Assembly (NCBI RefSeq): GCF_030268005.1
Contig: NZ_BRZC01000004.1
Location: forward strand, 124,001 to 188,000
From: Microbacterium arabinogalactanolyticum
Lineage (GTDB): Bacteria > Actinomycetota > Actinomycetes > Actinomycetales > Microbacteriaceae
Length of the DNA stretch: 64,000 nt
Direction: 5' to 3'
The position numbers were made by a program, and so were the translations under genes. How positions within the stretch are numbered: position 1 is the stretch's first letter; every line of letters begins with the position of its first letter. Shown in pieces: positions 16,669 through 23,680 of the stretch. The notes under the pieces were generated by a model, which was not told the DNA's origin, searched no databases, and saw only the letters and a program-made list of their open reading frames with translations.

Positions 16669-17285
16669 CGCCAGAAGAGCCGACGCCGCATCCTGATTCC
16701 AGGCAGCATCGCAGATGCCATGTCTCGGATCTCTTCGAACGTCTGCGACGACTCAGCGACCGGGGCTTCCATGCTCACCGGAAGATGTGTGGCACGGCGC
16801 GGATGCCGCACCATCCCGATAAGGGGATTCAGCACCATCGAGACCGCGGAGCGGAACACGTCTGCCCGCGTCTCCTTCGCGATGCCGACGATCACCAGTC
16901 GTCCGCCAGGGCGCAGGGAAGAGCGCGCAGCCGACAGCGCCTGCCGCAGTGGCATGTGGTGGAGAGATGCCACGAAGACGAGAAGATCGTACGCCGATTC
17001 CGGTTCGTCGCCGAAGCTGCGGATGTCGACTCGAACGTCTGCTCGCGGGAAACGCGCTCGTGCGACGGCGGCCGACCGGACGTCGGGTTCGACGCCGATC
17101 ACGGTGGGGAACACCCGGGTGAGGCGCTCCAGCAGGCTTCCGGTGCCGCATCCGACGTCGACGGCGACGTCGCCGCCCGAACGTCGCACCGCGCGGGCAT
17201 GCCGCAGCACGAATCCCGCGTATGCGTCGTTGTGAGACCACGGATGCGCGGCGTTGAATCGGGCGAGGACCTCGAAGAGATTCAT
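16638..17285 (-). CDS. Class I SAM-dependent methyltransferase
   Basis: 215 residues. SAM-binding motif I VAVDVGCGTGSLLERL, acidic motif II GVEPDV, then FVASLHHMPL (motif IV region) and LRPGGRLVIVG (motif V). The long substrate region after about 150 suggests a small molecule acceptor. The ATG at 17285 follows GGAG with an 8-nt spacer. Product and substrate unknown. Confidence 0.87.
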   Translation of the reverse strand: MNLFEVLARFNAAHPWSHNDAYAGFVLRHARAVRRSGGDVAVDVGCGTGSLLERLTRVFPTVIGVEPDVRSAAVARARFPRADVRVDIRSFGDEPESAYDLLVFVASLHHMPLRQALSAARSSLRPGGRLVIVGIAKETRADVFRSAVSMVLNPLIGMVRHPRRATHLPVSMEAPVAESSQTFEEIRDMASAMLPGIRMRRRLFWRYTASWSAPR

Positions 17286-17453
17286 CGGTCGGACTCCGCG
17301 GGCACCTCGGATGGAGCCGCCCTGCCACGAAGGTTCAGTTCGTCTGGAAGCATCGCCCGGCCGTGCACGCCCATAGGGTGATCCTAGGCGTCGCGACCGC
17401 GGCGCTCCGCGCCCCGCGGCCCCTGACCGGGGGAGAGGTGAGGTCATCGACGT

Positions 17454-17942
17454 ATGTGGAACCACGATCCTGCGGACTACGACTGCCCGTTCTGCCGCAT
17501 CCAGGGCGGGGAGTACGACGACGACAACCGCGCGGAGGACATCGTCGCTGTGACGCCGCTGGCGTACGCGCGCGTCGCGCCGAAATGGTGGCCCGACAAC
17601 CCGGGCAGCCTGCTGGTCATCCCGCGCGGGCATCACGAGAATCTGTACGACCTGCCACAGCAGGTCAATCATGCGGTCTGGGATCTTGTTCAGCAGTCGG
17701 CTCGCGCCGTGCGGGCGGCATACGGCTGTCAGGGAACGTCGGTGCGCCAGCACAATGAACCGGCGGGGGACCAGGATGTCTGGCACCTCCACGTCCACGT
17801 GTTTCCGCGCTGGACGGGCGATGAGCTCTACACGCGCCATCACGAGGCGACGTGGCACGCTCCGGCGGAGCGGGCGGCCTACGCGGCGAAGCTCGTCCCG
17901 ATGCTCGGCCTGCCGACGCACTTCGAGGACACGACGGGCTGA
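17454..17942 (+). CDS. HIT-family protein
   Basis: 162 residues. The histidine triad is HLHVHVFPR near residue 108. The N-terminal CPFCRIQGGE has the paired cysteines typical of HIT hydrolases that bind zinc. The family hydrolyses nucleotide phosphoramidates and dinucleoside polyphosphates. A weak GAGGTGAGG lies about 10 nt before the ATG. The 168-bp gap upstream, shared with the divergent methyltransferase, shows no other structure I can support. Confidence 0.9.
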   Translation: MWNHDPADYDCPFCRIQGGEYDDDNRAEDIVAVTPLAYARVAPKWWPDNPGSLLVIPRGHHENLYDLPQQVNHAVWDLVQQSARAVRAAYGCQGTSVRQHNEPAGDQDVWHLHVHVFPRWTGDELYTRHHEATWHAPAERAAYAAKLVPMLGLPTHFEDTTG

Positions 17943-17987
17943 GCCGGGACCTAGAGGAGTGGCGCTCGACCTTCACCCGGTCGCGGG

Positions 17988-18827
17988 TCAGGGGACCTCT
18001 GAGGAGGGCGCGAGCACCATGGAGAGCCAATCGTCGGCGGCCCGCAGGAATGCCGCCGGCTGCTCGACCCAGGGGTAGTGCCCGCAGTCCTCGATCATCG
18101 CGAGGCGTGCGCCCAGCACCGCGGCGTAATCCATGACCGGCTTGACGCCCGTGAGGTAATCGAGGCTCCCACCGATGACGAGAGTAGGGGGAATCGGCGC
18201 GGCCCGGATGAGCTCGACCGCATCGGCCGGGACGTCGTCGAACCAGGCCAGCGCCGAAGCACGACTGACCGACCCGACCTGCGCATGAGCGCGTTCGATC
18301 TCGCTCCAGTGAGCGTACGTTGCCGGAGCCTGTCGCTGGAATGCCTGGCGAAAGGCGTCGTCGGTGGCCGGGTCTTCCTCTTCCAGCGCGCGGAGGGCGT
18401 CTGCGACAGCGGGAACGGTGCGGTCGAGAGCGATGGAGGCGCCGTCGTGAGCGGCGCCCGTCAGCCAGGTCGCGGGCGGGGTCACCAGCATCAGAGAGCG
18501 AACCAGCTGCGGGTAGCGAGTCGCCGCGGCAAGAGCGAGGCGGGTGCCGGCGGAGTGGGCGATCAGGTGGGCGGCGTCCATGCCGAGCGCGTCTACCAGG
18601 GCTGCCACATCGTCGGCATCCTGCCACCATCCACGGGAGAGCCCGCCGCTGCGAGGCGTTCCGCGCGGATGGAGGACGACGAGTCGACGGGTGCTGTCCA
18701 GGCCGGCGAGATCGCTCAAGTACTCGGGGCCTCGGCAGGGACCACCAGGAAGAACGATGACGGGGTCTGCATCCGGCGGCCCGGTCTCAGTGACGGCGAA
18801 GGGCAGGTCCAGATCGTCAACGCGCAT
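17988..18827 (-). CDS. Alpha/beta hydrolase
   Basis: 279 residues. Oxyanion region VLPGGPCRGPEYL, nucleophile elbow LIAHSAGTRLAL (AHSAG in place of the usual GxSxG), acid region VIGGSLDYLTG and catalytic His in IEDCGHYPWVEQP. This resembles the proline-iminopeptidase-like branch (HGGPG variant). ATG at 18827 was chosen because the hydrolase fold begins directly after it. The substrate cannot be inferred. Confidence 0.85.
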   Translation of the reverse strand: MRVDDLDLPFAVTETGPPDADPVIVLPGGPCRGPEYLSDLAGLDSTRRLVVLHPRGTPRSGGLSRGWWQDADDVAALVDALGMDAAHLIAHSAGTRLALAAATRYPQLVRSLMLVTPPATWLTGAAHDGASIALDRTVPAVADALRALEEEDPATDDAFRQAFQRQAPATYAHWSEIERAHAQVGSVSRASALAWFDDVPADAVELIRAAPIPPTLVIGGSLDYLTGVKPVMDYAAVLGARLAMIEDCGHYPWVEQPAAFLRAADDWLSMVLAPSSEVP

Positions 18828-18887
18828 GGGCTCACTCTGCCATGAGGCGGGGGATCGAATCCCACCTTCGTTTCCCAGTGTTCTGAC

Positions 18888-18901
18888 ATAATGTGCATTA
18901 T
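18888..18901. promoter_or_regulatory. AT-rich palindrome before the alpha/beta hydrolase
   Basis: ATAATG-TG-CATTAT, a perfect 6-bp inverted repeat in the only AT-rich patch of this region, about 60 bp upstream of the hydrolase start on the minus strand. Size and position suit an operator or promoter. The bound protein is unknown. Confidence 0.4.
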
Positions 18902-18963
18902 CGGTTATTACCTTGATGGCAGACAGGGCTCGAGAGGGGCTCCACGACCGCGCCCCTGACGAC

Positions 18964-19839
18964 TCAGCTCGCGAGCACCGTCGATGCGATCTGGACGAGC
19001 CGATGGTCGCGACTCTCCTCGTGCGCTGTGATGGTGACGACCGCGTGACGTGCATGGTCGACATACACGTACTGGCCGTACAGGCCGTCGAGTCGCCAGC
19101 CGTCGCCCGGCCCTGCCCATGCGGCGATGCCGTACTGCGACGAGTCGCCTTCCCATCCTGTGCTCACCCAGTCCGCGTGCATCGCATCGATCCAATCAGC
19201 GCCGACGAGTTGATCACCGCGCCACGTTCCGCGGTCGCGCAGCACACGGCCGATCCTGGCGAGCTCCTCGGTCCGCAGTTCGAGACCGGTGCCGCCGACG
19301 ATCCAGCCGAGTGGGCAACGATGCCACTGCGGATTGTGGATCCCGAGCGGTTCGAACAGCCGCGGCATCAGCCAGTCACGCACGTCGCCGACGACGGCGC
19401 CGAGCATGCGCATGGCGACGTATGTGCTCGCATCGGAGTACTGATAGACCTCGCCCGCCCCGCGCGAAGGTCGACGGAGCATCTCCTGCGCGATGTCGGG
19501 CCACGGCGCCTCCTGGCTGCCGAACCACGCGAAGTCGATGCCGCTGGTCATCGTGAGCAGATGACGCAGCGTCACGTGCTCCACACCCTCACCGAACTGC
19601 ATTGTCGGCAGGAGCTCCGCGACACGCGTGTCGAGCGTGAGGATCCCGGCGTCGGCGGCCATCCCCGCCGCCAGCGCGCTGACACCTTTCGACACGGAGT
19701 AGATGTTCACCCGGTCGTCGCTGCGCCAGCGATGCTGCGCCTCATCGTCGCCGATGAGCACGTGGACGCCGTACGCGCCGAGCTTCTCGACGTCGATCGC
19801 GCTCACGATTCGGTCACGTGCGGTCGCCGCTGAAATCAC
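18964..19839 (-). CDS. Serine hydrolase, class C beta-lactamase family
   Basis: 291 residues. The active-site SxxK motif is SVSK (in NIYSVSKGVSAL); the second motif YxN appears as YSD in VYQYSDAST; a C-terminal HESRDH region stands where KTG is expected. No signal peptide, so a cytoplasmic esterase or peptidase is more likely than a true beta-lactamase. GTG start supported by TAGCCT six bases upstream. Divergent from the methyltransferase at 19910; both appear leaderless. Confidence 0.85.
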   Translation of the reverse strand: MISAATARDRIVSAIDVEKLGAYGVHVLIGDDEAQHRWRSDDRVNIYSVSKGVSALAAGMAADAGILTLDTRVAELLPTMQFGEGVEHVTLRHLLTMTSGIDFAWFGSQEAPWPDIAQEMLRRPSRGAGEVYQYSDASTYVAMRMLGAVVGDVRDWLMPRLFEPLGIHNPQWHRCPLGWIVGGTGLELRTEELARIGRVLRDRGTWRGDQLVGADWIDAMHADWVSTGWEGDSSQYGIAAWAGPGDGWRLDGLYGQYVYVDHARHAVVTITAHEESRDHRLVQIASTVLAS

Positions 19840-19845
19840 CCGTTG

Positions 19846-19851
19846 AGGCTA
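19846..19851 (-). promoter_or_regulatory. -10 box of the serine hydrolase gene (leaderless)
   Basis: Minus-strand TAGCCT, 6 nt, GTG 19839. Confidence 0.55.
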
Positions 19852-19897
19852 ACAGCGAGCTCCGACACCGGCTCGCCGCCGACTCCCCCTCGTCGGC

Positions 19898-19903
19898 TAC
19901 TGT
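19898..19903 (+). promoter_or_regulatory. -10 box of the methyltransferase gene at 19910 (leaderless)
   Basis: TACTGT, 6 nt, GTG 19910. Confidence 0.5.
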
Positions 19904-19909
19904 CTTCAT

Positions 19910-20656
19910 GTGTCGACCGATCAGCAGCGCCAGGCGAAGAACGACGACGCGTGGCTGTCGCTTGCCGCCGACTACGAGCGCGCCCGTGCACGCGAGGATT
20001 CGCTCGATCGTCTCGTCGAATGGCCCGCACAGCGCGCCGCACTCGGCGATGTGAGCGGGTTGTCGGTCCTGGACATCGGATGCGGCGACGGCAGCAAGCT
20101 CGCCGAGCTCGTGCGTGCCGGCGCTGTCGACTCCGTCGGCATCGACGTGCGCGATGACCTCCTCGGTGATCCGCCGAGTGGGATGACGCTCGCCAGGGGC
20201 GACATCTCCTCCCTCTCCGAGGTGAGCGAGATCCGAGGTCGCAGGTTCGATCGCATCCTGTTCCTCCAGTCGTTCGGCTACGCAGCCGATCCGGTCGCCA
20301 CCCTCCAGGCAGCACGCCGACTTCTGACCGACGGCGGCTTCATCCTGCTCACCAGGACGCAGCCGGTCCGTTATGCGCTGGAGCGCGCCGAGCAGAACGG
20401 CACATCCCTCGGCGAGGAGTATTTCGCATCCGGCTCCCGCAGCTACAGCACTGGATGGAACGATCAGATCGCCCTCACCAAACGCACGTACACGATGTCG
20501 GACCTGCTCAACGCCTTCAGCGACGCCGGGTTGCGGATCGAGCGCGCCTGGGAGCCGCAGCTCTCTCCTGCGGATGCGGAACGGTACCCGCACAAGGCCG
20601 CATGGATGGACACCTACCTCGGCATCCTGATCTTCCGACTGCGTCCACTCCCCTGA
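19910..20656 (+). CDS. Class I SAM-dependent methyltransferase
   Basis: 248 residues. Motif I LDIGCGDGSKLAEL, acidic GIDVRDD, then FDRILFLQSFGYAADP and LTDGGFILLTRT. It is similar in layout to methyltransferase domains acting on small molecules such as glycopeptide or lipid intermediates. Starts at GTG 19910 directly behind a -10 box. Stands alone. Confidence 0.85.
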   Translation: MSTDQQRQAKNDDAWLSLAADYERARAREDSLDRLVEWPAQRAALGDVSGLSVLDIGCGDGSKLAELVRAGAVDSVGIDVRDDLLGDPPSGMTLARGDISSLSEVSEIRGRRFDRILFLQSFGYAADPVATLQAARRLLTDGGFILLTRTQPVRYALERAEQNGTSLGEEYFASGSRSYSTGWNDQIALTKRTYTMSDLLNAFSDAGLRIERAWEPQLSPADAERYPHKAAWMDTYLGILIFRLRPLP

Positions 20657-20665
20657 GCTGACGTC

Positions 20666-21271
20666 TCAGCCCTGACCCAGACCGCCGAAGGAGGTGCCCG
20701 GTTCCGGGGTCGGGCATACCGCCGACTCCGGATACGTTCCCGCCTGAGCGTGAATCGCCGAGCCGTGCTCGGTCTGCGCGATGACGACGAAGATGCCCTG
20801 GAACGGGTCGTTCTCCTGCGGAGTCAGCCCGAAGCTCGTCATGGCGCCGGGAGAGGTCTGATCATCGGAGATCGGGCCGTACAGGCTGGAGAAGAGCCCC
20901 GGTGCCGGATGCTCGGACATCCACCTCGTGGTCTCGGGCAGGCTCATCCCGTCAACGACCCAGTAGGCGTCCTTCACGATCGTCGGGTTGCACAGCCACG
21001 CCGTGCTGATCATGCTGAACGACGAGCTCGGGCTTTCTTCCACGCGCTTCGCAGCAGGAGGAACGGGAAGGCTGTCCATCCACGCCTGAGCACGAGCATC
21101 CGCTGCCGGGTCGGGCGCCGGTGAGAGGCTGGGCTCAGGCGTGACGCGGGCAGCCACGGTCGCCTCTGACGTCGGGGCGGAGCCGATCGAACCGGGTCTT
21201 GACGCGCACCCTGCGATACTCGTGACCACCAGCACGGCGCCGACCGCGATCGCTCCCCAACGCGTCTTCAT
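20666..21271 (-). CDS. Hypothetical lipoprotein
   Basis: 201 residues. N-terminal signal with lipobox SIAGC at about residues 18-22, so it is lipid-anchored outside the membrane. A Pro/Ala/Ser-rich linker follows, then a domain of about 140 residues with two Cys (WLCNPT, AVCPTP) that could form a disulphide. I do not recognise the domain. It starts at ATG 21271 behind TAGGGT and ends 9 bp after the convergent methyltransferase gene. Confidence 0.75.
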   Translation of the reverse strand: MKTRWGAIAVGAVLVVTSIAGCASRPGSIGSAPTSEATVAARVTPEPSLSPAPDPAADARAQAWMDSLPVPPAAKRVEESPSSSFSMISTAWLCNPTIVKDAYWVVDGMSLPETTRWMSEHPAPGLFSSLYGPISDDQTSPGAMTSFGLTPQENDPFQGIFVVIAQTEHGSAIHAQAGTYPESAVCPTPEPGTSFGGLGQG

Positions 21272-21277
21272 GGCTCG

Positions 21278-21283
21278 ACCCTA
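21278..21283 (-). promoter_or_regulatory. -10 box of the lipoprotein gene (leaderless)
   Basis: Minus-strand TAGGGT, 6 nt, ATG 21271. Confidence 0.55.
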
Positions 21284-21292
21284 GGGCATCCG

Positions 21293-22093
21293 TCAGGCGG
21301 GCACGTGAGCGACAGCGATCAGATGCGCGCTCTGGTCGCGGATGGCAGGAAGAGCGGATGCCGCGCGCGCGATCGCCAACGCGGCATCTCGCACCTCTGC
21401 AGATACCTCGCCGGCCTGTTCGAGGAACAGCCCCGCGGGCCCCTCGACGCCGACGACCTCGAGCACGTCCAGACCGGCATCCGCGACCTCGTCCTCGAGC
21501 TCCTCAGCGGTGTGGAAGTAGCCCGCGGGGAATCGCAGCTGCGAGCCTGGCGTCCCATCCGCGATGAGAGCTGCCCACTCCCCCGGAATCGGCGTCGGCA
21601 CCGGTCGTCCGAGAGACGCCGCTCCGAACGCGACATATCGCGAAAGTCCCGCGGCCAGCACGACACCCCCTGCGCGCACCACCCGAGCGGCCTCGCGGAG
21701 CGCCCTGAGCCGATCCTCCCGCGAGGCGAGGTGATAGAGCGGGCCCAGCAGGATCGCCGCGTCGAAGGACTGATCCGCGTGCTCCAGCTCGCGTGCATCG
21801 CCCACGGAGGCCCGCACGCCCGCCTCCTGCGCCTGCTCGACGTGGCGGACGACGGGATCGATCATCTCCACCTCGTAGCCCGCGTCCATGAGGGCCCTGG
21901 AGTGGATTCCCGCGCCACCGCCAATGTCGAGCACACGTCCGCCCGGAACATGAGCGCGGATGATCTCCTGCGTGCGCTGGAACTCCAGGGGTCCCTGCGC
22001 CGACCGGGTCGTCAGCCGGACGTGCTCGTCGAAGACCTCGCCGTAGTACGTCTGGATGCGCGCATCGATGTCCTGCTGGTCAGCACATGTCAT
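21293..22093 (-). CDS. Class I SAM-dependent methyltransferase
   Basis: 266 residues. Motif I RVLDIGGGAGIHSRAL, acidic MIDPVV, GDARELEHADQSFDA and AARVVRAGGVVLAAG. The segment ILLGPLYHLASREDRL resembles UbiE/COQ5-like enzymes acting on small molecules. The ATG at 22093 is set by TAGCCT seven bases upstream. Divergent from the T-box/AspRS unit. Confidence 0.86.
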   Translation of the reverse strand: MTCADQQDIDARIQTYYGEVFDEHVRLTTRSAQGPLEFQRTQEIIRAHVPGGRVLDIGGGAGIHSRALMDAGYEVEMIDPVVRHVEQAQEAGVRASVGDARELEHADQSFDAAILLGPLYHLASREDRLRALREAARVVRAGGVVLAAGLSRYVAFGAASLGRPVPTPIPGEWAALIADGTPGSQLRFPAGYFHTAEELEDEVADAGLDVLEVVGVEGPAGLFLEQAGEVSAEVRDAALAIARAASALPAIRDQSAHLIAVAHVPA

Positions 22094-22100
22094 GCCGTCG

Positions 22101-22106
22101 AGGCTA
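22101..22106 (-). promoter_or_regulatory. -10 box of the methyltransferase gene at 22093 (leaderless)
   Basis: Minus-strand TAGCCT, 7 nt, ATG 22093. Confidence 0.55.
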
Positions 22107-22167
22107 GCTGTTCGTCGCGCCCGCGCGAGCAATGCGCGCACGATGTCGGCCCTTCCGCGAGTGATGC

Positions 22168-22173
22168 TAACGT
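22168..22173 (+). promoter_or_regulatory. -10 box of the T-box/AspRS transcript
   Basis: TGCTAACGT gives an extended -10 (TG-n-TAACGT). Start of transcription is expected near 22180, just before the first T-box hairpin. Confidence 0.5.
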
Positions 22174-22179
22174 GTTGCC

Positions 22180-22343
22180 TGGCAGACGTGAGGCGTGACG
22201 ACCCTCGCGCCGGATTCGCTCCGGCAGACGGCTCCCGCGCGTGACGGCGTACCGACGAGAGGCCGGCGACTCACCGGCGAAGGTGTGGTGGCACCGCGAT
22301 CTGGCCCCCGCCCACACCTCCAGGGCTCCATGCACCTGGAGGA
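22180..22343 (+). promoter_or_regulatory. Translational T-box riboswitch (tRNA-Asp sensing)
   Basis: A very short Stem I is formed by 22187-22193 with 22203-22209; its 9-nt loop CGTGACGAC holds the specifier GAC (Asp). Further hairpins follow at 22209-22225 and 22262-22278. The anti-sequestrator pairs AGGTGTGG (22281-22288) with CCACACCT (22312-22319) around the T-box bulge TGGCACCGCG (22289-22298). UGGC complements the GCCA end expected of tRNA-Asp (G73). The competing sequestrator pairs CCTCCAGG (22317-22324) with CCTGGAGG (22335-22342), hiding the whole Shine-Dalgarno. The two hairpins share 22317-22319, so only one can form. Uncharged tRNA-Asp should switch translation on. Confidence 0.88.
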
Positions 22344-22346
22344 ATG

Positions 22347-23642
22347 ATGAGCAGACCACCCCGTACACTCGCCGCTGAGCTCGGCACCGCCGCACCCGGC
22401 ACGACAGTCACCCTGATGGGTCACGTGCACCGGCGTCGCATCCTGTCGTCCGTGACCTTTCTGGTGCTGCGCGACCGCACGGGCCTCGCCCAGATCGTGC
22501 TGCACCGCGACGCGGAGCATCCCGCCGACGTGCCGCCGGAGGAGACCGTCGTCCGGATCACGGGCATCGTGGCGGCGAACCCACAGGCGCCGGGCGGAGC
22601 AGAGGTCGTCTCCCCGCTCATCGAGGTGCTCGGCGAACCGGCCGCGACGCCGCCCGTCGAGCTCTGGCGCCCGACGCTCCCCGCTGGGCTGCCCGTGATC
22701 CTGGACAACGCCGCCGTGACGTGGCGCCACGCCACGCGACGTGCGACCTGGGAGCTCGCGGCCGCGAGCCTGCGCGGCTTCCGGGAGACCCTGGACGCCG
22801 CCGGGTTCCGGGAGGTGCACTCCCCCAAGCTCGTCGAGTCGGCGACCGAGTCCGGCGCGGACGTGTTCGAGGTGGACTACTTCGGCCGCCCGGCCTTTCT
22901 GGCGCAGAGCCCGCAGTTCTACAAGCAGCAGCTCGTCGGCGTGTTCGAGCGCGTCTACGAGGTCGGTCCGGTGTTCCGCGCCGAGCCTCACGACACCGTG
23001 CGACATCTGGCGGAGTACCGCTCCCTCGATGTCGAGTTCGGGTTCATCGAGGACCACCGTGACGTGCTCGCCTGCCTGCGCACAGTGCTCGCCGGCATGG
23101 TCTCGGCGATCACCTCGTATGCACCGGAGGCGGTCGATGTGCTCTCGCCCGCGATCCCGGTCGTGCCCGACAGCATCCCGGTCATCCACTTCCGCGACGC
23201 GCTGAGTCTCGTCGGCGCACCGGAGGACGAACCCGACCTCGCGCCGGAGCACGAGCGGCAGCTGGGGCGCTGGGCGCGTGACGAGCACGGCAGCGACTTC
23301 CTCGCGGTCGAGGGGTATCCGATGGCGAAGCGTCCGTTCTACACGCATCCGCAGCCGTCCGACCCCCGCTGGAGCAACAGCTTCGACCTGCTGTTCCGCG
23401 GTCTCGAGCTGGTGACCGGCGGTCAGCGCCTGCACCGCCACTCGGACTACGTCTCCGCCCTCCGGGCGCGGGGCGAGGACCCGGGCGACTATGCGGCGTA
23501 CCTGCCGGCGTTCGCGCACGGAATCCCGCCGCACGGCGGCTTCGCGATCGGACTGGAGCGATGGGTCGCGCGGCTCATCGAGGCGGGCAACGTCCGCGAG
23601 ACGGCGCTCTTCCCCAGGGACATGCACCGGCTCGCGCCATGA
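22347..23642 (+). CDS. aspS: Archaeal-type aspartyl-tRNA synthetase (probably non-discriminating)
   Basis: 431 residues, the short archaeal/eukaryal form without the bacterial GAD insertion (bacterial AspRS is near 590). N-terminal OB anticodon domain to about 105, then a class II catalytic core with motif 2 VGPVFRAEPHDTVRHLAEY and motif 3 GFAIGLERWVARLI. His26 (GHVHRRR) and Pro79 (ANPQAPGG) match residues known from Deinococcus AspRS2-type enzymes to relax anticodon discrimination, so it may also charge tRNA-Asn with Asp for GatCAB. ATG 22347 is 4 nt from GGAGG and preferred over ATG 22344. Controlled by the T-box leader. Confidence 0.92.
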   Translation: MSRPPRTLAAELGTAAPGTTVTLMGHVHRRRILSSVTFLVLRDRTGLAQIVLHRDAEHPADVPPEETVVRITGIVAANPQAPGGAEVVSPLIEVLGEPAATPPVELWRPTLPAGLPVILDNAAVTWRHATRRATWELAAASLRGFRETLDAAGFREVHSPKLVESATESGADVFEVDYFGRPAFLAQSPQFYKQQLVGVFERVYEVGPVFRAEPHDTVRHLAEYRSLDVEFGFIEDHRDVLACLRTVLAGMVSAITSYAPEAVDVLSPAIPVVPDSIPVIHFRDALSLVGAPEDEPDLAPEHERQLGRWARDEHGSDFLAVEGYPMAKRPFYTHPQPSDPRWSNSFDLLFRGLELVTGGQRLHRHSDYVSALRARGEDPGDYAAYLPAFAHGIPPHGGFAIGLERWVARLIEAGNVRETALFPRDMHRLAP

Positions 23643-23680
23643 CCAGGAGGGGACGGATGCCGGCATCCGTCCCCTCTCCG

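Noticed and set aside
18888-18915. TGTGCATTA shared with the TetR operator at 57111
   Set aside because: Only nine bases match and the GGTTA...TAACC palindrome is not formed, so the site is not counted as a third operator.
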